DNA of 64,000 bases from Flavimaribacter sp039888615 (lineage in GTDB: Bacteria > Pseudomonadota > Alphaproteobacteria > Rhizobiales > Rhizobiaceae), in the NCBI GenBank assembly GCA_039888615.1, contig JBDQQS010000006.1. One strand, written 5' to 3'. Position numbers and translations under genes: made by a program. The notes under the pieces are model-generated. The model saw only the letters and a list, made by a program, of their open reading frames with translations, made no database searches and was not told the origin of the DNA. This document shows, in pieces, positions 25,835 through 34,857 of the stretch (the first letter of the stretch is position 1; the number at the start of each line of letters is the position of its first letter).

Positions 25835-26833
25835 TTACACAGATTTTTCTTTTTTCTTTATTATCTTGGGTTGAGGTGGAAGCTGTATGGAAATACGCCC
25901 TGTTGCACGAGAGATACAGCTGATAAACGAAGTTTGGCGTTCATCATCGGAAAGTACTCTGTCCCGGTGTATTGCTGCACCGCCAAGCAAGTCGATCCGG
26001 CATTCACCGCATATGCCTCCTTCACATGACGATGGTATGGAGTAGCCCGCGGAGCGGAGTACTTCTAGGGCGCTTTGGTCAGCTCCCACAGGTAACGTTT
26101 CGCCTGTGTCGGCGACTTCCATTTCAAACGGTTCTCCGCGCCTTTCGTTCGCGGCGAGTGCTGCAAACTGTTCAGTATGGATTTGTTGGCATGGTACGCC
26201 AACATCGTTGGCGGCGGACCGAAGCGCAGCAAGCATCGGCGCTGGTCCACAGATATACACATGACTGCGAGCACCCAAACCATTTAGAATTTTTTGAAAA
26301 TCTGGCCGTTGGGCTGTTGGCTGATCCTCAGAATAAACATGAAGCCCATTGGCCGGACAAAGCGCTTCGAGAGTATCTAGAAAACCCAATTCAGTTCGGC
26401 TTCGAGCTCCATAATGTACTTCATACGATGCGCGTTCAGAGGAGAGTTTAAACAACATGGATAAGATCGGTGTCACGCCAATACCGCCAGCCAAAAACAC
26501 GTGATGCTCTGCATCTGAACAAAGAGCAAAGGAGTTTGCCGGATAGCTGACAAATACTGTGTCTCCCGGGCGCAATGCGTGCATCGCGCGCGAGCCTCCG
26601 CGGCTCAGATCTTCTAAAAGTACCCCTAGACAGTAGTGAGATTGATCTTTTGGATCCCCACACAGGGAGTACTGCCGCCTGATGTTATCGGGCAGAGCCA
26701 CAGTGATATGAGCACCAGGATCAAATGGCTGTAGAGTTTTGCGAAGCGCGTGTTCAAGAACAATTTTGCGAACGCGTGGTGTTTCAATGCAGGCCGAAAC
26801 AACTCGAGCCTTCTGAAATAGTTTCATTGCCAT
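25835..26833 (-). CDS. Flavin/2Fe-2S oxidoreductase, phthalate-dioxygenase-reductase type
   Basis: A 332-aa single-chain electron-transfer protein. The order is flavin domain (RQYSLCGD, about 55-62), NAD(P)H domain (LAGGIGVTPILSML; YICGPAPML), then a C-terminal plant-type ferredoxin with CEGGICGEC and a later CIS cysteine. This is the VanB/phthalate reductase layout, which passes electrons from NAD(P)H to a partner enzyme. No Rieske oxygenase is encoded nearby. The gene is 9 bp downstream of the MOSC fusion gene, so that molybdenum-type domain is the likely acceptor. The very end is lysine-rich (KIIKKKEKSV). Confidence 0.9.
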   Translation of the reverse strand: MAMKLFQKARVVSACIETPRVRKIVLEHALRKTLQPFDPGAHITVALPDNIRRQYSLCGDPKDQSHYCLGVLLEDLSRGGSRAMHALRPGDTVFVSYPANSFALCSDAEHHVFLAGGIGVTPILSMLFKLSSERASYEVHYGARSRTELGFLDTLEALCPANGLHVYSEDQPTAQRPDFQKILNGLGARSHVYICGPAPMLAALRSAANDVGVPCQQIHTEQFAALAANERRGEPFEMEVADTGETLPVGADQSALEVLRSAGYSIPSSCEGGICGECRIDLLGGAAIHRDRVLSDDERQTSFISCISRATGRISIQLPPQPKIIKKKEKSV

Positions 26834-26841
26834 GCGGATAC

Positions 26842-27924
26842 CTAATCAACGGGTACGATGGAATCGCCCAGGTGAATACGACCAGAGTTTAATATTCGGC
26901 AGTTTAGTCCCGATCTGTTGATCAGGGGCTCAAAGACTTTACGATCCACTAGCCGCTCAAGGTACATGCAAGGGACATTCAGACGCCCACCGTACAGCTC
27001 TACATTGCCAACGCGAAATCGACGACCGACCAGATGATTCAAGGGAACATTTCGGGTAAGTAAGTTTCGTCGCGTTTCTTCAGGCAAGAGGGTAATTCCA
27101 TGATCTCTTTTCAGAGCGTCTAAAGTCTCCTCCTCAATCAGCGTAACCTGACGATCAGCGTGAGGTTTCTCAGAGTAATAGCCTTGGGCGGTTGCATAGC
27201 GATCTCCCTGAAGCCCTACACCAGCTTCCATCATGACCTCTTGGAGACTTTCCATTTCCACCCCGCCCATTTCGGCAGTGAAGATACCCCTCAGTGATCC
27301 GCGCCAGAGCCCTGTTGCTCCCCCCTGTCCAGCAAGCATTTCGGAAAGTTGTCCAAGACGATCCTGTCCCCAAAAGATTTCGTCATCGATAACATAGCTC
27401 GGCGCGCCAAAGACACCGACCGAGACTGCTCTGTCCCTGTTGCGATCTAGTATATGTGACGCTTCTGAACTGTTTATCAGAGTATTGGTATTTTCGGCAT
27501 CAAGTCCAACGGAACTGGCGACATCGATCAAAGTTTGTACAGCAGAGATATCTTCGTTCTCCACCCAGAGCGCATGCATTAATGCTTCTGCGAGCGGGCC
27601 AATGTCATGGCCCTCAGCATCAGCAATTGCAAGAAGCTGCAATGCCATCTCTTCATCAGGCGGATTTTGTTGGAGTTTAGCGTTGACTGGGATGTTAAGT
27701 CTCGTTGTCCAGCGGTTTAACTCAGTCGCGTGATAGGATCGGCGGGTTGACAAGAGCTGTGTCAAACTGATCCCTTCCGACGAGCCAATCAAATCGGTCA
27801 TTCTCACCGGACGATAGTGGATTCTTACTCCGTTCTGCGCTGCTAGATCCAAGAACCGTCTATGACCGAGGAATGCCCAGACGCATGAAACGAAAAAGAA
27901 GTAATCGATTGTCCTAGTTTGCAT
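26842..27924 (-). CDS. Fusion of 2-hydroxychromene-2-carboxylate isomerase/DsbA domain with MOSC domain
   Basis: A 360-aa two-domain protein in one uninterrupted frame. Residues about 1-205 match the thioredoxin-fold HCCA isomerase/GST-kappa family (FLGHRRFLDLAAQNGVRIHY; VGVFGAPSYVIDDEIFWGQD), with Ser/Cys in FVSCVWAF near the usual catalytic serine. Residues about 215-360 are a MOSC domain (GDRYATAQGYYSE; RRNLLTRNVPLNHLVGRRF; NVPCMYLERL) keeping the conserved cysteine at 319 that binds molybdenum in YcbX, YiiM and mARC. ATG 27924 has GAGG upstream; the GTG at 27936 is rejected. It sits between a nucleoside hydrolase and a flavin/2Fe-2S reductase. I know of no described protein with this pairing. 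Confidence 0.85.
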   Translation of the reverse strand: MQTRTIDYFFFVSCVWAFLGHRRFLDLAAQNGVRIHYRPVRMTDLIGSSEGISLTQLLSTRRSYHATELNRWTTRLNIPVNAKLQQNPPDEEMALQLLAIADAEGHDIGPLAEALMHALWVENEDISAVQTLIDVASSVGLDAENTNTLINSSEASHILDRNRDRAVSVGVFGAPSYVIDDEIFWGQDRLGQLSEMLAGQGGATGLWRGSLRGIFTAEMGGVEMESLQEVMMEAGVGLQGDRYATAQGYYSEKPHADRQVTLIEEETLDALKRDHGITLLPEETRRNLLTRNVPLNHLVGRRFRVGNVELYGGRLNVPCMYLERLVDRKVFEPLINRSGLNCRILNSGRIHLGDSIVPVD

Positions 27925-27925
27925 T

Positions 27926-28852
27926 TCATACCTCACGGGCTGTGTATGCAGCCAACTTGCGGAAAAAGTCTTTCAAGATGGCGTCGCGTTCGACTTGGTA
28001 AACATATCGCAGGAGGTGGCGGGAACGATCGAAACTCCAGGACGGAACTTCGGTAAGAACTGGGGTCGGGGCGAGAACGGATGGACAAAACGACGGATCA
28101 ATGAGCCATGCAACTGCTGCCATGTCCCAGATCTCCTTTGACCAGCCATCGTGATCTTGTGAGTAATTCTTATATCTCTCGGCGAGAAAACTGCCGATTT
28201 CGCCACATGGCTCAACATGTTTTTCAATCTCAGGAACGGTACTTATTAAGTGAGATACAACGCCTCTGCAGGGCAAGAGAACCATTGGTGCGCCGCTGTC
28301 CAAAACAACTTGTGCGGCGCCAACATCCTGCCTCAGGTTAAATTCACGGTTGTCTGGCCATTCAAAGGAATGTCCACCAAGCCAGATTACAACAACTCGA
28401 TCGATGATCTCAGGTGCGACTAGAAGCGCGGATGCAACATTTGTAATGGCTCCGATGGCAACGATGTAGAGCGGAGCTTCAGGACTGGCAGTCTTTGCGC
28501 GCTCTACCATATCGGTAACGGCGTTTGAAGGTACGATCTCTTTCTCGCGCTCCATGAACCGGTTCGCGCCTCGATGGACTAAGCCATCGGGCGTGCGGTC
28601 CATCCGTTCCAACAGACGTAGGATTTCATCATAGCTTAGTTCCATTCCATGCCCAGCATTTTCAGACCTTGCATTGTGAAATGGCGCTGCGTAGATCGCT
28701 TCAAGTTCAATCCGATCTGGCGAAAGAAGCAATTGGACGATTGCGAACTGGTCATCAATCTCATTATAAGTGTCAGTATCGAGCACTGCTCGAACCTTTC
28801 CCGTAGGAGGCGCGAGGAGACCAACCCGTTCAGCAGTATCCAAATGTATCAT
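27926..28852 (-). CDS. Nucleoside hydrolase-like protein (DTDTYNEIDDQ type)
   Basis: A 308-aa member of the nucleoside hydrolase superfamily, with the variant N-terminal motif LDTDTYNEIDDQFAI, which keeps the aspartates but inserts residues compared with classic DTDPGxDD. IVAIGAITNVASALL, GGHSFEW and NLRQDVGAAQVVL follow in order. ATG 28852 follows AAGGA with 7-base spacing; the longer frame to 28927 is rejected. It is first in a three-gene unit with the MOSC fusion and the reductase. Its substrate probably differs from the two hydrolases of the neighbouring operon. Confidence 0.85.
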   Translation of the reverse strand: MIHLDTAERVGLLAPPTGKVRAVLDTDTYNEIDDQFAIVQLLLSPDRIELEAIYAAPFHNARSENAGHGMELSYDEILRLLERMDRTPDGLVHRGANRFMEREKEIVPSNAVTDMVERAKTASPEAPLYIVAIGAITNVASALLVAPEIIDRVVVIWLGGHSFEWPDNREFNLRQDVGAAQVVLDSGAPMVLLPCRGVVSHLISTVPEIEKHVEPCGEIGSFLAERYKNYSQDHDGWSKEIWDMAAVAWLIDPSFCPSVLAPTPVLTEVPSWSFDRSRHLLRYVYQVERDAILKDFFRKLAAYTAREV

Positions 28853-29341
28853 TGAGTTTTCCTTGGTGAGATATAGCTGGGTTGCAGAACGATGCGTGCT
28901 TGACCAGCTGTCGTCGGGGGGTGTCAATCAGTCCACATTCGAGCGGGGAGCGCGTACTTGTTCAACGAACTTTTGATCAAGTGCTGCAATACTCTAACTC
29001 GTAAACCAGAGAGGCTTTGGATAGCATTTGCCGGACTTTCTGTTGATCGACGATGTACGAAATGTGGTCGCCGCTGTTGATAAGAGCGGCAGGTTTATTG
29101 ACACATTGAATGGAGCGCACACACCGGCAGTGGGCGGACGGCGCCATGTTTTTGTGACTCTTTGGAGATGTGTCGCCAGGATTGCTATCCAGCCGCCAAA
29201 ACGATCTTTAGCGATCTCTCGCACCATTATCATTGTTGACAACCTCTTGCCGTCATTACCAGAAAGTAACATGAGCAACTTAAATCTGCACACGGTTGCA
29301 CAATATGATAAATCTCTCTCAAGTCAAGTTGGTTGGACATA
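28853..29341. other. 490-bp divergent intergenic region
   Basis: Lies between the hydrolase-MOSC-reductase unit and the second lacI gene. Two frames (28994-29293 minus, 29028-29342 plus) are open over part of it but neither looks like a protein I know. It contains several TTGACA-like hexamers (for example at 29099 and 29239) and an ACTTG...CAAGT inverted pair near 28960. No firm promoter or operator can be named. Confidence 0.4.
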
Positions 29342-30352
29342 ATGGGAAAAACAAAACTGGAATTTGTTCGCTCGCGCGACGTCGCCCAACTTGCTGGTGT
29401 CAGCAGATCGGCCGTGTCACGAACCTACACTCCTGGCGCCTATGTGTCCGATGCGACTCGCAAGAAGGTGCTGGCGGCGGCTGAGATGCTTGGTTACGCC
29501 CCAAATGCAATGGCGCGGAGCTTAAAAACCAAGCGGACCGGTATTATCGGGATCGTATCGAGTGATCTACACAATCCATTCCAGGCTGAATTGTTAGAGC
29601 GTCTGACCACAGCGTTACAGAATGAGGGGTTTGCCCCACTTCTGCTATTTGCTGACGACGCAGATTCTGATCAGCAATTGGAGCAGATGATATCTTACCA
29701 AGTAGAAGCTCTTGCTGTGACAAGTGCTACTGTGTCGTCACGGATGGCTGCGAGGTTTCTCGGTTCCAACAAGCCCATTGTGGCAATAAACAGATTCTTG
29801 GCACAGGGTGAGATAACATCCATTACGAGCGATAATGCTGGAAGCGCTGCAAAAATTGTCGATCATCTAGTGGAAATCGGGTGTCGTAAAATAGCATTTG
29901 TTTCTGGAGATCCAATTGCGTCCAGCAGCCAAGAACGTGAAGATGGCTTCCTTCGGCGAATGGCCCATTACAATCTTGTGCCTTTCTCAATCACAGGCGG
30001 TAACTATACCTACGAAGGTGGTGTCGAGGCAGGACGCCGCATCCTTGAGGGAGATGCCATACCTGATGCGATTGCTTGCGCGAACGACTTGATGTCCTTT
30101 GGAGTAATTGACATTGGACGTGACGCCTTTGGCATCGATGTGCCAAAGGACGTGAAGGTAACCGGATTTGATAATTCACTCATTGCGGATTGGCAGTCTT
30201 ACGCCCTCACGTCCATAGATCCAGATGTCGAGAGGATGGTCCAACTGGGTCTTAAAAACATCATGTCTGGTATCACGGGCCAACCGCAATCTCCGCCGTC
30301 CCACCTCAAAGTTCCCGGTCAACTGGTAGTTCGCGCCTCTACGATCCGATAG
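29342..30352 (+). CDS. LacI-family transcriptional regulator
   Basis: A 336-aa regulator: HTH in SRDVAQLAGVSRSAVSRTY, hinge in NAMARSLKTKRTG, effector domain from GIIGIVSSDLHNPFQAEL to VTGFDNSLIADWQSYALTSI. I use the ATG at 29342; a TTG three codons earlier is also possible. It is divergent from the hydrolase-MOSC unit and upstream of the TRAP genes, with GTGTGCACAC palindromes just after it, so it probably controls the TRAP operon and perhaps the divergent unit. Confidence 0.92.
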   Translation: MGKTKLEFVRSRDVAQLAGVSRSAVSRTYTPGAYVSDATRKKVLAAAEMLGYAPNAMARSLKTKRTGIIGIVSSDLHNPFQAELLERLTTALQNEGFAPLLLFADDADSDQQLEQMISYQVEALAVTSATVSSRMAARFLGSNKPIVAINRFLAQGEITSITSDNAGSAAKIVDHLVEIGCRKIAFVSGDPIASSSQEREDGFLRRMAHYNLVPFSITGGNYTYEGGVEAGRRILEGDAIPDAIACANDLMSFGVIDIGRDAFGIDVPKDVKVTGFDNSLIADWQSYALTSIDPDVERMVQLGLKNIMSGITGQPQSPPSHLKVPGQLVVRASTIR

Positions 30353-30381
30353 TTGCTGGATACCTCCTTATCCGTTCCTAG

Positions 30382-30416
30382 TTGACAGGCGTCTCCCTTG
30401 TGTGCACACATGTGCA
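30382..30416 (+). promoter_or_regulatory. Promoter -35 hexamer with overlapping LacI-like palindromes
   Basis: A TTGACA (30382-30387) is followed by the perfect palindrome TGTGTGCACACA (30399-30410) and the overlapping TGCACA-CA-TGTGCA (30403-30416). The palindromes fall where the -10 region and transcription start would be, as expected for a repressor site controlling the TRAP operon that starts at 30461. Confidence 0.5.
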
Positions 30417-30460
30417 GAAACGGGGTGCCAGTTCTGATTTTGGAACGAGACGGGAAGTCC

Positions 30461-31030
30461 ATGAATCACAGTCATTCCTCAATGCCACCTCCGGCAACAC
30501 CGCGATCGTTGGACGTATTGGCGAACGCTATGGCGGCGAGTGCGGGAGTTGTTTTGGCCTTTATGGCCCTGCACATCGTGGCTGACGTCGGCATGAAGTA
30601 TGTGTTCCACGCACCGATAGTCGGTACGCTCGAAGTAGTCTCTCACTACTACATGATCTTTGTGACATTCATGCCGTTGGCAATGATCGAGTGGAAACGC
30701 GAGTCGATAGTAGTCGACGTATTTTACAAAACATTTCCTCGATGGCTTCGAATGGCGTCTACCGCAATTACATTCGCTCTTGTCATCGGTGTCTATTGTG
30801 CATTGACCTACAGCAGTCTTCTTGCAGCTCTTCATGCTACGGAAATCGGTGAAATTGCTATGGGTTCAGCAATGACCGTTATCTGGCCGTCTCGATGGGC
30901 ACTGCCTATCGGTTTTTCCTGCGCCTGCATCGTCATGATTTGGTATCTAATTGTATTTCTTACCAGAAATGAAGAATGGGAGTCGCTATTTGACGAGCGC
31001 GCCGGTTCTGGCGAATTTCCGGGGGCATAG
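30461..31030 (+). CDS. dctQ: TRAP transporter small permease (DctQ)
   Basis: A 189-aa membrane protein with four hydrophobic helices, the small subunit of DctPQM TRAP importers. YVFHAPIVGTLEVVSHYYMIF and PLAMIEWKRESIVVDVFYKTFP are typical of the region between helices 1 and 3. The ATG at 30461 is chosen because upstream codons fall in the operator region; an ATG at 30485 is an alternative. The large-permease gene follows 3 bp after its stop. Confidence 0.88.
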   Translation: MNHSHSSMPPPATPRSLDVLANAMAASAGVVLAFMALHIVADVGMKYVFHAPIVGTLEVVSHYYMIFVTFMPLAMIEWKRESIVVDVFYKTFPRWLRMASTAITFALVIGVYCALTYSSLLAALHATEIGEIAMGSAMTVIWPSRWALPIGFSCACIVMIWYLIVFLTRNEEWESLFDERAGSGEFPGA

Positions 31031-31033
31031 ATT

Positions 31034-32344
31034 ATGGATCGTCTCGATATAGGTCTGATTTCCATTGTCGCCTGTATGGCATTGATGGCCATTCGCGTTC
31101 CGATAGGTGTCGCGCTCATTTCAATGTCGTTCATTGGAATCGCTTGGGTCATAAATTTGAACGCCGCATGGGGCATTCTAAGCTCCATCCCCTATTCGTT
31201 CATTGCTACTTGGGAACTGAGCGCAATCCCGATGTTTCTGCTCATGGGGTATGTGGCGGCTTGGAGCGGGATGACCAAAGGCCTATTTACCGCAATGCGT
31301 TTGCTATTTAACTGGATCCCAGGCAATCTTGCTGTGGCATCTGTTGGAGCGGCCGCCCTGTTCTCTGCGGCATCTGGTTCATCACCCGCCACCTCGGCCG
31401 CTCTCGCACGCATAGCCGTTCCCGAAATGTTGAAGTCAAAGTACGACCCCGCACTGGCAACCGGGACCATTGCGGCAGCAGGTACGCTCGGCTCATTGAT
31501 CCCGCCATCAATAATCATGATTATTTATGGTGTCTTCACAAATACCGAGATTGGACCCCTATTCGTTGCCGGCTTTTTGCCGGGTTTGCTAACTGCGGTG
31601 TGCTTCAGCGCAATGATTATCATTCGTGTGAAGGCTAAACCCGCGCTCGCGCCCTCTTCTAAATTGACTCTGGCACCTGAGGAGCGGGCTGCGGCCTATC
31701 GTGATCTCTGGCCATTGCCAACTTTGATAATCGGTGTGCTGGGCGGGATAATGACAGGTGTTTTCAGCCCCACTGAGGCCGGAGCCGTTGGCGCATTGCT
31801 GGCAGTTCTGATAGCCGCTACCCGCCGCAGCCTCAGCGCGACCGTTTTATGGCAGTCGTTGCGCGATGCTGCCATCTCGACTGCGGTGATCTTCTTCATC
31901 GCTATTGGAGCAGCAATGTTCCAGAGGTTGATGGGAATAAGTCAGATCCCTGCCTTCTTCTCAGGTCTTATTCTTGATTTTAGTGATAACAAGTACATTG
32001 TTATCTTACTAATTTCCCTGATTTATTTGGTTCTTGGCTGCTTTCTTGAGCCAATTGGCATTATGCTTCTGACGCTGCCGATCGTATTACCGTTGCTGAT
32101 TGACTTGGAAATTGATCTGATCTGGTTCGGTATTCTCAGCGTCAAATTGCTTGAGATTGGCTTGGTTACACCCCCCTTGGGATTGAATGTCTACGTCGTC
32201 AATACGTCGTTAGGTGGCCGTGTGCCTCTCACCACGATTTTCCGAGGTGTGACGTGGTTCGTAGTTACCGATCTGTTTGTTCTGCTGATGCTTGTTTCCT
32301 TCCCGCAGATATCACTTTGGCTGCCTGGCATCACGGCCAAATAA
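31034..32344 (+). CDS. dctM: TRAP transporter large permease (DctM)
   Basis: A 436-aa, roughly 12-helix permease that forms the transport channel with DctQ. Family signatures are ELSAIPMFLLMGYVAAWSGM, FSAASGSSPATSAALARIAV, GSLIPPSIIMIIYGVFT, GVFSPTEAGAVGALLA and GLVTPPLGLNVYVVN. The gene reads visibly more AT-rich than the TRAP genes at 11-15 or 37-40 kb, like the rest of the 25.8-34.7 kb segment. Confidence 0.93.
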   Translation: MDRLDIGLISIVACMALMAIRVPIGVALISMSFIGIAWVINLNAAWGILSSIPYSFIATWELSAIPMFLLMGYVAAWSGMTKGLFTAMRLLFNWIPGNLAVASVGAAALFSAASGSSPATSAALARIAVPEMLKSKYDPALATGTIAAAGTLGSLIPPSIIMIIYGVFTNTEIGPLFVAGFLPGLLTAVCFSAMIIIRVKAKPALAPSSKLTLAPEERAAAYRDLWPLPTLIIGVLGGIMTGVFSPTEAGAVGALLAVLIAATRRSLSATVLWQSLRDAAISTAVIFFIAIGAAMFQRLMGISQIPAFFSGLILDFSDNKYIVILLISLIYLVLGCFLEPIGIMLLTLPIVLPLLIDLEIDLIWFGILSVKLLEIGLVTPPLGLNVYVVNTSLGGRVPLTTIFRGVTWFVVTDLFVLLMLVSFPQISLWLPGITAK

Positions 32345-32371
32345 ATTTTTCCAATCAACCAGGAGAAGACA

Positions 32372-33505
32372 ATGAAGATGAAGCACAATACATTTGCTGC
32401 CGTACTGTTGAGTGGACTCTCGTTTATGACCGGATCTGCTCAAGCAGAAAACTATAGCTACTCGGTGTATCTGACGCCAACAGAACCGCTACCGGCGTCA
32501 GGCTACATACCGTGGGCAGAAGCAATTACCGAACGCACGAACGGCGATGTAACAATCGAGATCTACTTTGCCGGATCGCTTCTGCCTGCACGCGATAATC
32601 TCACCGGTACGCGTGATGGCGTTGCAGACATCGCCATGCATCCAATCAGTTATACGCCCTCAGAATTGCCTATCTGGAACATCATCCCAGATATTTCATT
32701 CAAATTTCCCGACCCGTTTGTAACCGCGTTTGCGAGTACAGAATACGGCTTATTAGACAAGGAGGGAAACAGCGAGTTTCGTGATGCAGGCGTGGTGTAT
32801 TTGGGCGGATATTCAACGCCAAGCTACCAGCTAATATGTCGCGATCTTGATATTTCGAGTGTTGCAGATCTGAAGGGCAAGCGAGTGCGAACGCCAGGCG
32901 GGCCGTGGTCGCGGTTTGTACGCTCTATCGGTATGGTGGATGTCAACATTCCGTCACCCGAAACGTACACTGCCTTTGAGCGGGGCGCAGTGGAGTGCAC
33001 GACGGCTGATTTAAGCCACTTCATAGCCGGTAACAAGCTGATGCGTGTTGCCAAAGCCGCTAACAACATGAAATTGGGACCATATTTTGCAGGCGCGTCC
33101 TGGGTTATCAACCCTCAATCGTGGAACGGCATCAGCCCTGAACACAAAGAAATAATTTTCGAAGAAAGTGCCAAAGCACTTGCGTCTGCGATCGCCGGGT
33201 ATGTTCGATTGAGCGAAGAATCCATTGCAGCCGCGAAAGCCGAAGGCATAGCATTCGTCGATCCCTCCGAGGATCTCTCGGCCGCGCTAAATTCCTTCAA
33301 CGCAGAACTTGGCGCCGAAATGGTCAAAGCAGGCGAAGAGGCTGGCGTTATGAACATTGAGCAGGAGGTAGCTGATATCACGGGTTTGATGGAGAAGTGG
33401 ACCAAATTGCTGGATGGAGTCGATCGTACGGACACGGATGCCTTGTCCAAACTTGTATGGGATGAGATCTATTCCAAACTCGATCCTGAGACCTATGGCC
33501 AGTAG
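32372..33505 (+). CDS. dctP: TRAP transporter solute-binding protein (DctP)
   Basis: A 377-aa periplasmic protein with a Sec signal (MTGSAQAE boundary near residue 25). Features of DctP proteins are FAGSLLPARDNLTGTRDGVADIAM, LKGKRVRTPGG and WVINPQSWNGISPEHKEII. The Arg in GKRVRTPGG is the residue that usually pairs with the carboxylate of the ligand, so an organic acid is likely. AGGAG lies before the ATG. The last gene of the QMP unit, it is followed by a strong hairpin. Confidence 0.92.
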   Translation: MKMKHNTFAAVLLSGLSFMTGSAQAENYSYSVYLTPTEPLPASGYIPWAEAITERTNGDVTIEIYFAGSLLPARDNLTGTRDGVADIAMHPISYTPSELPIWNIIPDISFKFPDPFVTAFASTEYGLLDKEGNSEFRDAGVVYLGGYSTPSYQLICRDLDISSVADLKGKRVRTPGGPWSRFVRSIGMVDVNIPSPETYTAFERGAVECTTADLSHFIAGNKLMRVAKAANNMKLGPYFAGASWVINPQSWNGISPEHKEIIFEESAKALASAIAGYVRLSEESIAAAKAEGIAFVDPSEDLSAALNSFNAELGAEMVKAGEEAGVMNIEQEVADITGLMEKWTKLLDGVDRTDTDALSKLVWDEIYSKLDPETYGQ

Positions 33506-33570
33506 TTCGATTAGCTTTGGGCTGTTTTAGTCAAACGCAAGCCTAACCAGATCACAGCCAACAATACAAC

Positions 33571-33599
33571 GCGTGCCGGAGTAAAATACTCCGGCACGC
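33571..33599 (+). terminator. 13-bp perfect hairpin after the TRAP operon
   Basis: GCGTGCCGGAGTA (33571-33583) and TACTCCGGCACGC (33587-33599) with an AAA loop, 66 bp past the dctP stop. The stem is long and GC-rich. No clear T-run follows, so termination may need Rho or rely on the stem alone. Confidence 0.6.
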
Positions 33600-33705
33600 G
33601 AGAGTGTGGCTTGGTGATTTCTCTGCATGCATCGCAGGTTTTATCCTAGAGCCTTCGACACTTCCGCGCTGATGAAATCAATGAAAAGGATGAAAGAATC
33701 AAGAG

Positions 33706-34737
33706 ATGACTTATGTACCCGCTGATAACCGCTATTCGAAAATGAAGTACCGCCGCTGTGGGGTTTCGGGGTTAAAGATACCGGCAGTTTCGCTGGGACT
33801 CTGGCATAATTTCGGGCACGACTATCCACATCAGACTAAGCGCGAGATCTGTCGCACTGCTTTCGATCACGGTATTACTCATTTCGACCTCGCTAACAAT
33901 TATGGGCCACCTCCTGGCTCGGCAGAGGAGGCGTTCGGTGAAATTTTGAAAACGGATTTCTCTGGATATCGCGACGAGTTGATAATTGCATCTAAGGCTG
34001 GATACGATATGTGGCCTGGTCCGTACGGGGAGTGGGGATCGCGCAAGTATCTCATTGCTTCCTGCGATCAATCATTAAAGCGAATGGGCTTAGACTACGT
34101 CGACATCTTCTATTCCCACCGCTTTGATCCTGACACTCCGCTTGAGGAAACAATGGGTGCGCTAGATACAATTGTGCGGTCAGGCAAAGCGCTCTACGCC
34201 GGAATCTCGTCCTACAATTCCGAACGCACACGCGAGGCTGTGGCGATACTGAAAGATCTCGGTACGCCCTGTTTGATTCACCAACCCAGCTACAACATGC
34301 TGAACCGTTGGGTAGAAAGGGATGGACTGAAAGATACGCTAACTGAACTCGGTATAGGTTCCATAGCATTCACACCCTTGGCGCAGGGTATCCTTACCAA
34401 CAAATATTTGGGTGGCATTCCCGACGGCAGCCGTGCGACACAGGGCAAGGGGCTGAAGGATGGCATGATTAATCAGAAAGTCATTGAGAGTATCCGGACA
34501 CTTAACGCAATTGCAGAGGAACGCGGGCAGACGCTTGCCCAAATGGCGCTCGCTTGGGTCCTGCGTGATGGGGGCATCACTTCAGCTCTAATTGGAGCCA
34601 GCAAGCCTTCTCAAGTTATCGACTGTGTCGGTGCTGTAGGCAATCTGGAGTTTAGCTCGGAGGAACTTGCCAAGATTGACGCCGTAGCACAGGATGAAAA
34701 TATAAATCTCTGGGCTGCGTCGAGCGAAAAGGTGTAG
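33706..34737 (+). CDS. Aldo/keto reductase, YghZ/GPR-like
   Basis: A 343-aa NADPH-dependent carbonyl reductase. The start (NRYSKMKYRRCGVSGLKIPA then SLGLWHNFG) matches the YghZ / L-glyceraldehyde-3-phosphate reductase group. The catalytic tetrad is visible: Asp and Tyr in FDLANNYG, Lys in IIASKAGYD, His in IFYSHRFD. FTPLAQGILTNKYL and SALIGASKP complete the barrel. It would reduce a small aldehyde or ketone. It follows the TRAP hairpin in the same direction and may process the imported compound or detoxify aldehyde intermediates. Confidence 0.92.
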   Translation: MTYVPADNRYSKMKYRRCGVSGLKIPAVSLGLWHNFGHDYPHQTKREICRTAFDHGITHFDLANNYGPPPGSAEEAFGEILKTDFSGYRDELIIASKAGYDMWPGPYGEWGSRKYLIASCDQSLKRMGLDYVDIFYSHRFDPDTPLEETMGALDTIVRSGKALYAGISSYNSERTREAVAILKDLGTPCLIHQPSYNMLNRWVERDGLKDTLTELGIGSIAFTPLAQGILTNKYLGGIPDGSRATQGKGLKDGMINQKVIESIRTLNAIAEERGQTLAQMALAWVLRDGGITSALIGASKPSQVIDCVGAVGNLEFSSEELAKIDAVAQDENINLWAASSEKV

Positions 34738-34857
34738 ATATTAGATGCGGTGGTTGCCGCCCTCTCAAGACGGCATTGTGATCTTTCAATGTTGTACCAC
34801 TGAAAGCAACGCACCGGAGAGGACGGCCCACTGTAACGAAGCAAATAAACAGCCCGG

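Noticed and set aside
25835..26833. Reductase component of a Rieske oxygenase
   Set aside because: The reductase type fits, but no oxygenase subunit is encoded anywhere near it; the MOSC fusion is the closer candidate partner.
28994..29342. Overlapping frames in the divergent intergenic region
   Set aside because: Neither strand gives a recognisable protein; the region is more plausibly regulatory or decayed.
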